Source of the DNA: Angiostrongylus vasorum
Lineage: Eukaryota; Nematoda; Chromadorea; Rhabditida; Metastrongylidae
Length of the DNA stretch: 64,000 nucleotides
Direction: 5' to 3'
Assembly: GCA_018806985.1 (NCBI GenBank)
Contig: JADANN010000352.1
Coordinates: 806,001 to 870,000, forward strand
Part shown: positions 21,011-32,598 of the stretch, piece by piece
How positions within the stretch are numbered: position 1 is the stretch's first letter
Layout of the letters: every line of letters starts with the position of its first letter
The notes under the pieces: generated by a model
The model's input: the letters and a program-made list of their open reading frames with translations, nothing else
Databases searched by the model: none
Told to the model about the DNA's origin: nothing
Position numbers and translations under genes: made by a program

Positions 21011-22494
21011 AAAAGATAAGTGTTCCAATCATAGTTTCATTCCTTGCATCCTCCTCGAGTAGATAGTCGAGTAATCGTAGTATTCGCTTCACAGGTGCAG
21101 ATATCTTTGTGGAAGAAACCGATTTTATGGACAGCGAACACCACCCTGCCGAGTAACTAGTTTCAGTGAAGAACTAGTAGCTCCCTAACAAAGCTACTTT
21201 TTGGGTTTCCAAGCAAAATCATACTCGGTCTGCCTTCAATGTATTGATGAAAGAAGACAACACAGTTCAAGTTGTTGTCGAGGCCACAGACGAGCTCGAC
21301 CGCCTCTTCTGCAATGGTTGCAAGGTTACGAAATGAATGGAAGAAGCGTTGGAGCCAGCATGCCATGTGAAGACGGATCATCTTGGTATCTAAGCAAGTA
21401 GGTAAGTACAGTTTCATCTAAACACGCTTTATGATACCCTATATAGTACAACATGATTACACCATTTTTGCTCATAGGTGAAATAATTTGGCTTCATCAG
21501 AGGGAAGGAAAATTCGCACAAATGGAACGAAAAAAGGAAAATATTTTACTGACCATCAGAAAAAAAGCTCATGAAATGGGACCGCCTTCGCAAAGCAGAC
21601 TCCAGGGAACAGAAAAGATGTCCCTGTTTGTCAAAATGTGGAATTCAGAAATTGAAATCCAAATGGAACTCTTCCTCAAGCTCACACAATTATTTGTAAA
21701 AAGCGCCCAGAAGTGTCCCGGAATCATGTTTTAGGCCTTTTTCTGCTCAAAATATCCATGCATGAATATTAAGCAATACAGTAAGTGAGAACATTCAATA
21801 GGTTTATTTATTTAATTAGCTATTTCTTGCAAGTCACGAAGCAACAAGACTTATTGGACATTTAAGAAAGAAATAACCACACTATTTATTCTGGATTTAT
21901 TGATAATAATGTTACATGACGCATGAATATTTACGTGGGCGGCCTTCTCGGATCAGGATTAATTTTGAGGGATCCAGGGAGATCCTCGTTTTACAGGAGG
22001 AAACTAAGCTGGAGTGGAAAAAAATTTCTTCAAGTGAAGTCATTAAAATTGTGTCGGGGTTTTTCCAAGTCGTCACCACAGAGAGTGGGTCAACCGTGTG
22101 GATGAGTGGGAAATTTTTCATAAGGAAATCAGATTGATAACATGATGGTGGTAATCATTCGGTTATCCTGGAATTGTACTGAACACCCAAGAGGATGGGA
22201 ACGTAATTTTGTTTAAAAAATGTTTTGGTGCGAGCATAGCATTGACAAGATGTAGCAAAAAAATACTAGCATATAGCCTTTTCGAATTCCCTTGAGACCA
22301 CGATTGAACTACGTATTACATTCCAGAATTCACTGAAGTAGTAAATGTGCGTTTCCTTCCTATATTGAGTAGCAAATTCCAGATAATGGAAAAGTCATTG
22401 AACTAAACCTCGTAGAAGAATTCGCTAACAGTTGACTGAACGCGAAACGTCGAAACCAATAAACAACAACAAAGTATAAATAGTTCGACATTGA
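21011..22494. other. No confirmed gene; two short open frames
   Basis: A plus-strand frame at 21453-21734 (93 codons) follows a possible acceptor, CTCATAG at about 21472-21478, and ends in a stop. An 84-codon minus-strand frame lies at 21163-21417. Neither resembles a known family and neither has a confirmed splice partner, so I leave them as weak exon candidates. Confidence 0.25.
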
Positions 22495-22740
22495 TCATTT
22501 CCTCAACGATGTGCCATGTTTTCGACTCCATTCGTAGCACCGCAGATGTTAATGAGTGCGTGTTTGGCCTATACTGTAACATGCTAAGGACTGCCGGTGT
22601 ACCAAGCTAGTGATTTATTTTCTCGGACAAGTTTGGTACCAATTTATTGACACCAAAGGGGAGAGTGTTGGTTGGGCCGTAGGCGCAGGATCGAACCAGC
22701 GACCACAGGTTCATTCCTAGGCACTTTTAATCACACACTT
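22495..22740 (-). mobile_element. SINE-A remnant
   Basis: Retains GTGCCATGTTTTCGACTCCA, GACAAGTTTGGTACCAATTT and a recognisable head with CAGGATCGAACCAGCGACCA. Confidence 0.65.
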
Positions 22741-24594
22741 AATGAATAAGTTTGACCTAAAACCTGTACATCATTCGAAATCGTTTCGTGCAAGCACCTC
22801 GTTACGAACCACAATGTACGAACGAGACGATAACAAAATACCGAAAAGTAGCGATTTACGAACACCAATAAGTCGGAATTTTAAGTTGATAGAATAAATA
22901 AACGTCCACATAGTTGGTAAAGATCTATGGATTTTAATGGTTAATACTTCGTTGCCTCACGAACCCTGAAGAGATAGTTAACACATCCAATACCATCGTT
23001 AAATTCGCGAAGGCCAAAAATAAGTAGATTCGTCTGCTATATAAATACGTCTAATGGTGGCTATTTTCGACAATAAATAGTAAATTTTCAACAGCTGTTG
23101 ATGAATTGAAGCCTTCCGAGTGAAGCTCGTTGATTACCGCATAATCTATGAGTATCGAGTGATTCTGAAGATGTCCTCCCAATGCCTCATCAACTTACCC
23201 TGGTGAAAACGTCTTCTAAGTATCCCATTCCACGGTTTAAGTAAAACCATTTCTGCCTTTCTTCATTGGCCACCGTACTTATTCTGCGTACACTCTTCAA
23301 CACCAGTAATCGCTTGCCGTAAAGTGAATTCGTCCAAAAGAGGTTTCTTATAAATTATTAGATGTAGGGAACTGATTTTTTTACGAGCTCGACCTAACAT
23401 AACAACTGTATTTGGCAAACTGTCAACTAAATGCAGAAGTTTCCCTAAAAAAACTTCTGTAAGTCACGAAGAAGCGTGTAGCCATTTCAGCATACGTGGA
23501 CAGTTGCGTGTTATTCCCTTTCGATGGTTAACGTTTTTGGTGACTTAACCTTCTCTAGATGTTTTGCTATACCTCTTCATTCCTACTGTTCAACGAATAT
23601 TCAATAATCTCAATGAAAATCTCAGGTGCAAACCAAGCCCTATTCTGTTAAACACTAATTACTGCTGTTATTATAAAAAACAAACTCGACTGTGCTTTTT
23701 CAAGAAAATGGCGAACTATTCATTAATGTCGAGGTTAATAGAAAGTCTTCTTGGAAAGTACTTGTTGTTTTCGTTTTCTAAAGAGTGAGAGAGTGATGAT
23801 TCCTTTATCTTTCCCACACAGGATGATGCATAAAATCATATCAGACCAAAAAAATTATTAAAAGATAACGCGCCAAATCATGATTGGTAGTGAGGCATGC
23901 GCCATTCCATAGTGAAGAACTTCCCACTTCTGGATTTTTGAAGTTTATCCAAAACACCCGAGCAATTTTACATGTTGATGCTCTTGACTTCTGTGTCATG
24001 ATTGCCACTGTCTCATAACAAACATCAAAGTTGTGTTTTCGGGTCCTGCGGATATTTAGGGGTAGTATACTCTAACATAACAATGGGTCCAGGTTCCGAA
24101 GGTTGAGAAAATGTTCTCCATCGAACAAAGTAAGTGAAAATCAGTCTTTCGAGTTAATACCTTAGTTAATTTACCTTGCAATAAGCTGAGATACGACAAA
24201 ACTAAACTACAAAAACTTCCTCTTTTCTGGTTATGTATGAGTCATGTATATATCGTATTACGTATGACTCAAACCCTCCGGAAGATGGTGCTCGATAAGA
24301 AAAAAGGCGTTTCAGATAAAACGAATGTTTTTAAACACACTATATATATGTCGATTAAACAACTATTCCAGATCGATAAAGTTAGTGTCCCATGGTAGAA
24401 ACTTGTTCGAAAAATGGAAAACAAACTACACAGCATCTGCTAACACTTGATGACATCGTTTGTTCCTTGGATGTCACAAAAGCTTATAAATAATGCAGCA
24501 TAATATGAATTTGTTGCGAAGTCAGTGCTTACACGTGTGATGTGTGTCTTCAGTGTAATTGATTTTAACTGTCATGAAACTTGTCAACAAATTC
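22741..24594. other. No gene; solitary FB terminal motif
   Basis: AT-rich DNA with no supported gene. An isolated FB terminal motif (GTCGAGGTTAATAGAAAGTC) lies at 23729-23748 without a visible partner arm. Confidence 0.5.
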
Positions 24595-24945
24595 TTTTTT
24601 CCTACACTACCCGTGCTCACGTCCACTGTGCGGATACCAGCACTTCTCACATTTGATTCGTTTCCTCGCATCCATCGTCCACTAAGGTCTTCCATCTTCT
24701 AACGTGTGGCTTCGGCTGTTGCTTGAGGATTTTTTATTTCACCTTGAGTGTCGTAGAATGCTGGTCGAGTCGATTCTCCTCGAGTTCTGAGATAACCGAG
24801 CCGGCGCGTTCCCACTTGGACCGCAGAAAGCGAATTGTCCTCAGACAATTCCGATACCAATTCCTCAATTTCGGGGGATAAAAGACTTGATAATCTGGAG
24901 CATGATCGGGATTACTACCCTGTGCCCCCACACCCCTTACGCCTT
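24595..24945 (-). mobile_element. SINE-B copy
   Basis: Shares with the 54366 copy the ordered blocks CCACTGTGCGGATACCAGCA, CGTGTGGCTTCGGCTGTTGC, TTTCACCTTGAGTGTCGTAG and GAATGCTGGTCGAGTCGATT. The tRNA-like head expected at the right end is degenerate. Confidence 0.75.
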
Positions 24946-25090
24946 GTGAATAAATAACTAATATGATAATTATAAATATTAATTAGTAATAATGACTGAG
25001 ATAATGATATTATTTGAAAGAAACAACTGAAATCATTGTTATTGTAGATTGAGCATCTTCTTTTCATTTTTTTTAGTTTCATAGCTTAAA

Positions 25091-25741
25091 GTGTCAAGAA
25101 AGACTTTTTTTTTACTGAGAATATCCACGCAGGATGACTATTCAATGACAGAACTTCTAAAGTTGAGAAGGTTAAATACAAAGTTCTGGCTCTATAGAAA
25201 ATTACTCAAATACTATCTAACATCTATGCATCTCCCTCATTTGAAGCAGCTCAAGTCGGTCAGTCTCAATGTTGTGGATGTGGTGCCTAGTACGGAGCAA
25301 AGTGACGACGACATTTACTCTGAGACAGAATTAATCCATTAGACAGGACTAACCTATAAGTTCCGAATCTCATTCGTCATTAATCATTCTGTTTGTCGTC
25401 GATTGAAACGAGGTGCAACCAGTGAAGCCTGCACTTTTCGCTGTCATGTGAAAGGGAATTTCAGTGCGTCGTACTCGGTTAAGGATTTCGAAAAATATGG
25501 TATTTTTTCTAGGACCTTCTTTAAATATTATGACCATCGATTTGGCGCTATCGCTGCTATGTGGGTTCGACATCTCGTGGGAACCATTCATCATGATCCG
25601 TCAATAGAAATGCGTCTACGTCCGCTGGACGTTTTTGCAAATGGAACTTCGGATTTCTTCTTTCATTTGAATGAGACGGATACTCATAACGGTACCATAA
25701 AGGATAAAAGGATTAAGCTGTCGGCGTTGATCAATCCCTAA
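25091..25741 (+). pseudogene. Unrecognised ORF with one internal stop, SINE-disrupted
   Basis: A single reading frame stays open from 25091 to 25741 except for one TAG at 25340-25342. The first part ends in an acidic stretch (STEQSDDDIYSETELIH). The second part, read on after the stop, is a hydrophobic and aromatic segment (FEKYGIFSRTFFKYYDHRFG) with several N-glycosylation-type sequons. SINE-A inserted at 25700, so the last 14 codons are SINE-derived; before insertion the frame would have continued about 17 codons past 25981. I do not recognise the family. It could be two exons with an unspotted intron, a pseudogene, or chance. Confidence is low. Confidence 0.3.
25688..25699. repeat. Target-site duplication, left (12 bp)
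   Basis: AACGGTACCATA, repeated with one change (AACGGTATCATA) at 25970-25981. Confidence 0.75.
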
Positions 25742-25969
25742 GGGATGCGCCATGTATCCGACTCCATTAAGCGTCGTTGGAGGTGGCAATGCACATCTGG
25801 CCTTTACAATGACTCGCGGTGACCTACCAATATATCGACCCAGTGCTGCTATCCTCCCAGGCAAGTGTGGTAGCAGTTTGCCGACCCCGGAGGGATGAAA
25901 GGGTTGGTGGCTCATGGGAGCGGGGGATCGATTCCACGTGTGTGTCGCAGTGTCGCAGTGGGCGCCTCC
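25700..25969 (-). mobile_element. SINE-A copy, full length, with TSD
   Basis: A 270-bp minus-strand copy. The 3' tail reads AAGGATAAAAGGATTAAGC in plus sense at its left end. The head contains GGGGATCGATTCCACGTGTG (B-box region) at its right. The 12-bp flanking repeat shows retrotransposition into the 25091 open frame. Confidence 0.9.
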
Positions 25970-27009
25970 AACGGTATCATATCGATAGCATTTCCGATAG
26001 TAGCAAAAGTTTCATCTCACTTATTGGAAACCTAGTTCCCATGGGTACATTCGAGGATGATGCATTACAGAGTAGAGAAAAGGGTACAGGACTGGAAGTT
26101 CTTTGTCTTCAATTCTCACTAACTATACACATAATAATCATGCATTCATACACGACGATGCTCTTGTATGAATTGCATTTAAAACCTCGAGTCAACATAC
26201 ACCTATAGTCAAGTAACTGAGAAGTAGAAATACATCGCAGCTGGAAGTCTTATCTAAAAGACACGTTCCACGTTTGACATGGGAAAGAAGCAAAATGTTT
26301 ATTTGTATAGCTAACTACCATGATAAAGCTCACGAGAATCTGATATGAGTCTTCGGTGAGTATAAAGGGCGTTGTTAACCTGCGACGAAAAATCAGCAGC
26401 TTTCGTTATGAAGATTACGAATAAGGCGCTAAAATTGTTTCGCATGCTGAAAAAAATCTGAGAAGACTATAGGAACGAATCGTACTTGATACACGATCAC
26501 CATGACTCTAGAAGTTTCCACTGAAGACACGATGATACAAAATTAGGGACGATGTCATCGTAGTCAGGTGCTGAGCGAAGAGGAACACTGCTTACTAAAG
26601 GTCATTCATAACAGTGGAATTAATATGTTACTTGTAACCCCCGTCAGTGAGTGTTGGTGTGAATAGTGTCTTCTCCTTCAATCCAACCTAGGCAGCGAAC
26701 ATCAAGCCATTTGAAGACATGTGAACTTAAATGGGAAGTTCAAGGTTAAAAGCTGAAAAAACAATGGCTCAGCGATAGAAATGCTCGTCTAGACGTTGGA
26801 TGAGGTAGACCTTCCTAAAACATATCTAGTGATATACGATATGAAAGCCGGCATACTACCGTAGTTTTGCTTACCTGATGTCACTGTTGAACCAGAGCTT
26901 TAAACGGGATTTGAGAATCGTATCCTACGCGCGGGATTCTTTTTTTCATGAAAAAAGCGAACGAATAGCAAGTTTAACAAAGGCATTATTCCTCTTGTCG
27001 TAAAGCGTG
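25970..27009. other. No gene recognised
   Basis: A plus-strand frame runs on from the SINE edge to 26208 but has no recognised similarity. The rest is empty of features that I can support. Confidence 0.4.
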
Positions 27010-27560
27010 ATTTCGTCATAAGCTTGACGGGTGGTTGCTGATAGCCAGGTCAATAACATAGTTGAGCGACGATAGGCGAAACGAAGGACTCGCATGATGT
27101 GGTGGTGAACGCATTAGCCTCCGGAGAGGGTAATAACGTGTTCGGTTTTCACAGCAAAAACCGGCGGTCCGGAGCTTTGCAAATATCTCAGTCAGAAACA
27201 TTATGATTGTTTGTCACATAATACGGGTAGGGGGCGTGTGGCGCAGTGGTTGGAGGCTGCACTGCGACATACACGTGGAATCGATCCCTTGCTTCCATGG
27301 CCCACCAAGCCTTCCATCCCTCCGGGCTAGGTAAATTGATACCAGACTTATATGAGAGGATAGCAGCACCGGCTAGATACATCGGAAGGCCACGGCAAGT
27401 CATTGTAAAGGCCAGATATGCATTTAATCACCTCCAAACGATGCTTGATGAAGTCGAATGCATGGTGCACCCCTTACGGATTGATCAACTCCGAGAGCCT
27501 TATCTTTTTATCCTTTTAATATCCTGCCATTAAAAGTTAGTAGGCAGTAAATAAAATTGG
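27010..27560 (+). mobile_element. Element D copy, split by SINE-A
   Basis: The left part (TTGACGGGTGGTTGCTGATA, CATGATGTGGTGGTGAACGC, GGTCCGGAGCTTTGCAAATA) breaks at about 27223 and resumes at about 27521 with TATCCTGCCATTAAAAGTTAGTAGGCAGTAAATAAA in order. So SINE-A jumped into an existing element D. Confidence 0.85.
27229..27520 (+). mobile_element. SINE-A copy nested in element D
   Basis: Best-preserved SINE-A in the window. The A-box TGGCGCAGTGG at 27239-27249 matches the tRNA internal promoter pattern exactly. The B-box-like GGAATCGATCCC is at 27277-27288. The body and the end GAGAGCCTTATCTTTTTATCC are complete. These boxes suggest RNA polymerase III transcription. Confidence 0.9.
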
Positions 27561-27768
27561 ACGACAATGTCGAGAGATTTTGAGAAACGTTCAGTATGAT
27601 GGTGCATACCCATACAATTACAGATCTGAGAATTTGAAATCCTCTATGATTGCCTCTCTTAACGATGCTTGCTGCTTCTCATAGGATGACGGCGTGTCAT
27701 CTGTATTGTACTCATTCTTTAACAGGACCGTTCAAGTTGAGACAAAGTCTGACATCTGAATTCATAGT

Positions 27769-27777
27769 CGTACGACA
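27769..27777. repeat. Target-site duplication, left (9 bp)
   Basis: CGTACGACA, repeated exactly at 28140-28148. Confidence 0.85.
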
Positions 27778-28139
27778 TGCCAACGGTTTACCGCCTCATC
27801 GTGGTTGGGAGGTGTTCCTGGGTGTGGGACTGCGATGGACAGAGAGGGCATTCAGTCTCCCACGCTGAAAAGGAGTTCAGCTTTTCCATCAGGATGCATA
27901 GCTAAGAATAAACCAATACCAGGATCCACCACCTTCCTGGTATCAAAGTCGCATGGTGGTAAATTTCCCTCTGATCCACAAGGGCTGTGACCTGCCTGTG
28001 GTGGTGAAGACTTGGGATAGACTTTGGCCAGGATGACATCGGGAATCCGGGGAACCACAATGGCTTAACCAGCAAATCTCCGGAAAATGGAGATTATGCT
28101 AGGGCGCGCACAACCAGTGAGGACGGGGTATCAAGTAAT
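27778..28139 (-). mobile_element. Element C copy, full length, with TSD
   Basis: A 362-bp repeat. On the minus strand it reads from a TACCCCGTCCTCACTGGTTG start through GGAGATTTGCTGGTTAAGCC and GCATGCGACTTTGATACCAG-like blocks to CGGTAAACCGTTG. The exact 9-bp flanking repeat and the lack of terminal inverted repeats favour a SINE-like, target-primed mechanism. No tRNA match is convincing, so the source RNA is unknown. Confidence 0.85.
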
Positions 28140-28148
28140 CGTACGACA
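28140..28148. repeat. Target-site duplication, right (9 bp)
   Basis: Exact copy of 27769-27777. Confidence 0.85.
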
Positions 28149-28464
28149 CAAGTGTTTTTGCTTCATGTTTAACAGAATTACACAAGTGATGCGACGGTGT
28201 TTAAGAGGCCAAGAATGTGAAGACCACTAAGCTACTAGAAGGAATTCAATACATGGATACATTGGTGAATAGAAAGAGGTAACAAAACACGCTGATGACT
28301 AATCTAGTATGTACACCACATTTTTAGAAACAACCTCTTTATCAAGGTCATCGCCAAAAGGATCGACAGAGCAATAAAAAAAAGCCATTCCAGCACACAA
28401 GGTTTCGGAAAAAGGTTCGATATAATCAAGCATGTCCACACTATTTTTTAAATATTTTTATACG

Positions 28465-28815
28465 ACCCGTCTACACGTATAGTATGCGGATCCCAGCACT
28501 TCCCAAATACGATTCGTTTTCTCGCCTCCATCATCCACGAAGGTCTTCCAACTTCTTACGTGTTGCTCCAGCAGCTGCTTGAGCACTGCTATTTCATCTC
28601 GAATGTCATAAAATGCTTGTCGAGTCGATTCTGTCTGGACTACTGAGATAGCTGGGGTGGAGCTTTACAAATTGGATTACAGAGAGCGATTTTTTTCACG
28701 AACAGGTCCGGTACCAGTTTCTCGACCCTGGAGGAGTGCGAGGATTGGTGATGCTACGGCGGGGTCATCATCGTGCTAGTGGTGGTCGGCGCCACTACGA
28801 CTTTGATATCCGTCC
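28465..28815 (-). mobile_element. SINE-B copy
   Basis: Contains AGTATGCGGATCCCAGCACT, ATTCGTTTTCTCGCCTCCAT, TTTCATCTCGAATGTCATAA and AATGCTTGTCGAGTCGATTC in SINE-B order. The head at right is degenerate (GTGGTCGGCGCCACTACGAC). Confidence 0.7.
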
Positions 28816-30754
28816 CTTGTTCACACTATTACGAGAACTTATCAATGTATTGTCCTCCATTGAAAAGTGTGAGAAATCGCTATAGCACACTTTTGCCGTT
28901 GTAAGGGTTGTGATATTAGTTAAGGGCGAAACGTTTGGAAGTACTAGATAAACAGAGCTTTCCTTCTTAATAGAGTGAACAAAGAACGTTGCACTTCAGT
29001 GTATACAAAACGGAAACTTGAGCATAGTACAAGAAAGGAAGATAAGCTTTCGAAAATGGGAACTCAAAATGTAGTAGAGATAACACCTCTTTAATGGTTG
29101 AACTGTTTACTGTGATTATAATTGTTCCTACCAAGATGAAGTGTATAATAAGGGTCGATCTCGTCAGTAGGGTCTTTTAAGCTCTAAAGGATTTCTTCAT
29201 TTCCACTCGCATGACCAACTAAGAGCATACCAAAGCTAGAAATTAATGTCATTCTGGCAAAAACATTGTGACTCACCGGAAAGCGATGAAGTCCTGGGAT
29301 ATTACGGCTAGCACAGTTTTTGAGATTCCGGGAAAGGAGGATGTACAAGTGTTCTGCTAAGCACTTTGAAAAAGAAAACAACGAATAAACAATAAATAGA
29401 TCTTAACTCTTAAGAAGAATGGTCGAAAACGAATGATGGCTTTGCTCAGCACTGAGAAACAAGTGGTTCATTCTGAGCAAGAATCATTCATGTTGAGAAT
29501 AAGTTCTAAACTTTCATTCCAAAGCTTGGCTAACAATAAACCTACGCCAACGGTCGTCGCCTCCTGAAAGTGTTGGTCGAATGGCCGTCGCATACCTCCC
29601 ACCGTATAAGTGAGGGCGGGCCAACGAATGCTTGTGGTAACGAGCTGGAAACGCTTTTCCATGACCGTCCTGACAAGCAAGCAAAGCAGGAAAAATCTTG
29701 TTGACCGGTAAAACACTGGTTACATTTCATTTCCAGTCATAGAATGCTCAAGAAAACGACTGATTAAGAGTCGAAAAGTAAAAGCCGCTATTCAAAATGG
29801 AATTCGTTGGCTTTCTGAAATAAGTGCAAAGATTATAATGAGCAACATCCTCGATTAGAAATTTTTAACGTCAACGTGGAAAACTAAGGCAGACGTATAG
29901 GAGACATGGAATGATGTTTCAGGAGGATTGTGGTTGATGAACTTTTTTTTGGCATGCATCTCAAAGAAGACAAATCGGTTTGGATAGAAGCACTGTGCTT
30001 CATGTGGTCTTTGAATCAATGTGATTATTCTAAAAAGTCATCAGATAACTCCTAAGCTGTTAAAGCATATTGCTATATGTATTTTCTGTGAATAATAACG
30101 GTCCAAAAGGTGTGGAAGGAGTAGTAGATTAAGGTGCGTTGCAAAACAAGGATGTCTGGCTTGGCCTCACATTAGGCCAACCAAACCTAGCACCTCTTTG
30201 GGGCCAGTTCATAAATATGTGCGAAAAGCTTTCCGATCCAGAAACGTCGGCTGCTGTTATTGTAGGTGAATAATTGGAGCAGCTCTTACAGGGTTAACAC
30301 AGGATTCAATAAGGAATCAATTTGTCTTTATTCAACAACATTCGCAAGGACGAAAAAGTCATTAAATAGCAGCTTAATCCGTACGGAATTCCGACAACTT
30401 TTGTGAAAAACAGATAAGAGACAACAAAAGAATAAAAGAAGGGCTGGGATCGGAAATATATGTGGAGCCGAACCACCTAAATAGAAATAAGAGTTTGCTA
30501 ACGCCGTTGTAGCCGCCTCCTGAGGCTGATATCCCATAACCCTGCTACATACTGCATATTAAATAGAGTTCTTACGACCTTCATTATTCCGTGCATGAAT
30601 TAATAAGATGTAGGTAAATAAGACATCAATACTGTCTGAATGCGACGACAAAATTCATAACCTCAACCAACGTCAATAATGATTTATACAGTAGGATAGT
30701 ATTACATTGTTCCGACATAGATCCATGCTAAACTGTGCTTATTCAATAGCATTA
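28816..30754. other. No confirmed gene
   Basis: Open frames of 62-82 codons on the minus strand (29184-29381, 29468-29730, 30328-30537) show no recognised domain. The 30328-30537 frame (MGYQPQEAATTALANSYFYL start) begins with ATG and is the most protein-like, but it lacks splice or polyadenylation support. Confidence 0.25.
30741..30754. repeat. Target-site duplication, left
   Basis: ATTCAATAGCATTA, repeated as TTTCAATAACATTA at 31041-31054 (two differences over 14 bp). Confidence 0.65.
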
Positions 30755-31040
30755 GGATAAGGATAAAGCTCTCAGCGTTGATCAGTCCCTGAAGGATGCG
30801 CCATGTATTCGACCTCATTAAGCATCGTTTGAAGGTGATCAAATACATACATATCTGGCGCTTACAATGACTCGCGGTGGCCTAACGATCTATCGAGCCA
30901 GTGCTGCTATCCTCCCAGACAACTCTGGTACCAATTTGTCGACCCCCGAGGGATAGAAGGCTTGGTGGACTAGGAGCGTATGGATCGATCCTGCGTGTGG
31001 GAGTTGTAGGGCGCCTCCGCCTACTGCGCCACACGCGCAG
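30755..31040 (-). mobile_element. SINE-A copy, full length, with TSD
   Basis: The tail GGATAAGGATAAAGCTCT (plus sense) is at the left end. The head at the right end includes CTACTGCGCCACACGCGCAG, that is the A box on the minus strand. Well preserved. Confidence 0.9.
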
Positions 31041-31122
31041 TTTCAATAACATTAATGAAAGTTAATAGAATGTGGCTTAAAAAGGGTTCTGAGGATGCAG
31101 TATTGTTCGTAACTTTGAAGAG

Positions 31123-31692
31123 TTATGCCAACAAACCACTTAATCTATCAAACATTTCCGCAACTTCGTCAAAAACCCAAAACATAAAAATCAACTGCTT
31201 GTAAGGTGCGCAGTAATTTTTCACTTTTTTCCATATACTTCCCGTTAGGCCGTTCATTATGTGAAATTGTGGGATACATACTGAACACACATCACTGGCA
31301 AAGCAGTTGATAAAGTCAGTGCTGTTACCCGAAAAACCGAAAAACAGCAAGATATCTAAGAAACCAACCCAGCGTTTCCTTCTGTGGAATAACGATGATA
31401 TAAATGGAGAAAATAGTTGTACAGCGGATAGTATTCGGTCGGAAGTGCAATAAAACAGAACCGCATTGAGAGAGGGTGTGATATAACACAATGAATATGA
31501 TGTCATAATGAATACGGTGCCACGCCTCATCAAAGTATCAAAGCAAGCACCATTTGTTATGAAAAAGTCGTTTTTCAATGGTTCCCTTCCAATACAATTG
31601 ATTATTTGCTTCCTCGTTCCATAGACAATACATTCTCTTTCCTCATGAAGTTTATCTATTCGTCTTATTAATAACTTGTTAATTTTTGATTT
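31123..31692 (-). pseudogene. Unrecognised ORF in the left arm of an inverted duplication
   Basis: The minus-strand frame is open for about 190 codons (from 31692 down to the TAA at 31123) and contains IRRIDKLHEERECIVYG and a later aromatic-rich stretch (FLDILLFFGFSGNSTDF). The sister arm on the plus strand (about 32370-32570) encodes VRRIDKLHEERECIVYG in the same register, with third-position and conservative differences. That supports a once-translated exon. Further 5' the left copy is one base short relative to the right copy (around 31690), giving a frameshift. A possible acceptor, ATATAG, ends at 31753, and the right copy has the corresponding ATGTAG. Function unknown. Confidence 0.45.
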
Positions 31693-31964
31693 TCACGGGC
31701 GTACAGTGGCTTTCGAGAGAGAACTCCAACAGGACAACGTACAACAGAACTCCTATATGTTCAAGAAAAAATTTTAAAGTTAGGTCACGTTGTGTCAAAA
31801 ATGGACACTACGGTTGTCCATGAAGCAATTTCAATGTCATAAAGGTTGATATAGTGATGATTTGGTTATAAAAGTAAATGTTTATGTATGATACAACCAT
31901 ACTGATGCTGAGAAATTTGTAGAACTCCGCACCGCAGGTGTCTGCGGTGGGGAACGAACGCGCT
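31516..31964. repeat. Inverted duplication, left arm
   Basis: About 450 bp, reverse-complementary to 32143-32598 at roughly 80 percent identity by eye. The outer part carries the ORF fragment and the inner part is element D sequence. Confidence 0.85.
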
Positions 31965-32222
31965 ACTATCCCTTCCGGGAGCTAATGCGTTCACCACCAC
32001 ACCATGCGAGGGAGTGCTTCGTTTCGCCTGTCTCTGAGCCAGTTATTTAAGTTAGCTATCGACCACTGCCATCAGCAATCACCCGTCAACGGGATTCATT
32101 TAGGAAGCAGAAATCGGCGTTGAACCCAGCTCAAAGAGTAACAGCGCTTTCGTTCCTCGCCGCAGACACCTACGGTCCAGAGTTCTGCAAATATCTCAGC
32201 ATCATTGTGGTTGCATCACACA
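31895..32222. mobile_element. Element D at the centre of the inverted duplication
   Basis: Starts GATGCTGAGAAATTTGTAG and ends with CAAATATCTCAGCATC. Both ends are mirror images. The centre holds GCCTGTCTCTGAGCCAGTT and CACCCGTCAACGGGATTCAT. Confidence 0.8.
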
Positions 32223-32598
32223 TGGACATTTTCACTCTTTATGTAGCCAAATCACCACTATATCAACACTTGTGAACATTCAAATTGCCTCGTAAACAAC
32301 AGTATTGTCCAATTTTGAAACAATCTGAGCTAACTGTAGAACGTTCCTTGAACATGTAGGAGTTTTCTTGTAGTTTATCCTGTTAGAGAACTCTTTCGAA
32401 AGCCATTATACGACCGTAAAAAATCAGAAATTAACCAGTCATTAGTAAGGCGAATAGATAAACTTCATGAGGAAAGAGAATGTATTGTCTATGGAAGCAG
32501 GAAGAAAACGATCAGTTGCATTGAGAGGAAACCATTGAAAAACGACTTTTTCCATAATAAATGATGCTTGATTTGATACTTTGATGGGGCGTGGCACC
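32143..32598. repeat. Inverted duplication, right arm
   Basis: Partner of 31516-31964. Its plus-strand frame stops at a TGA near 32571, after NDFFHNK, where the left arm stays open, so this copy is pseudogenised. Confidence 0.85.

Noticed and set aside
23729..23748. Spliced-leader-like conserved 20-mer
   Set aside because: The repeated GTCGAGGTTAATAGAAAGTC does not match the nematode SL1 sequence as I know it and lies at fold-back element edges, not next to an Sm-site-bearing RNA gene.
29440..29700. Further element C copy
   Set aside because: Only short resemblances (GCTAACAATAAACCTACGCC); too weak to support.
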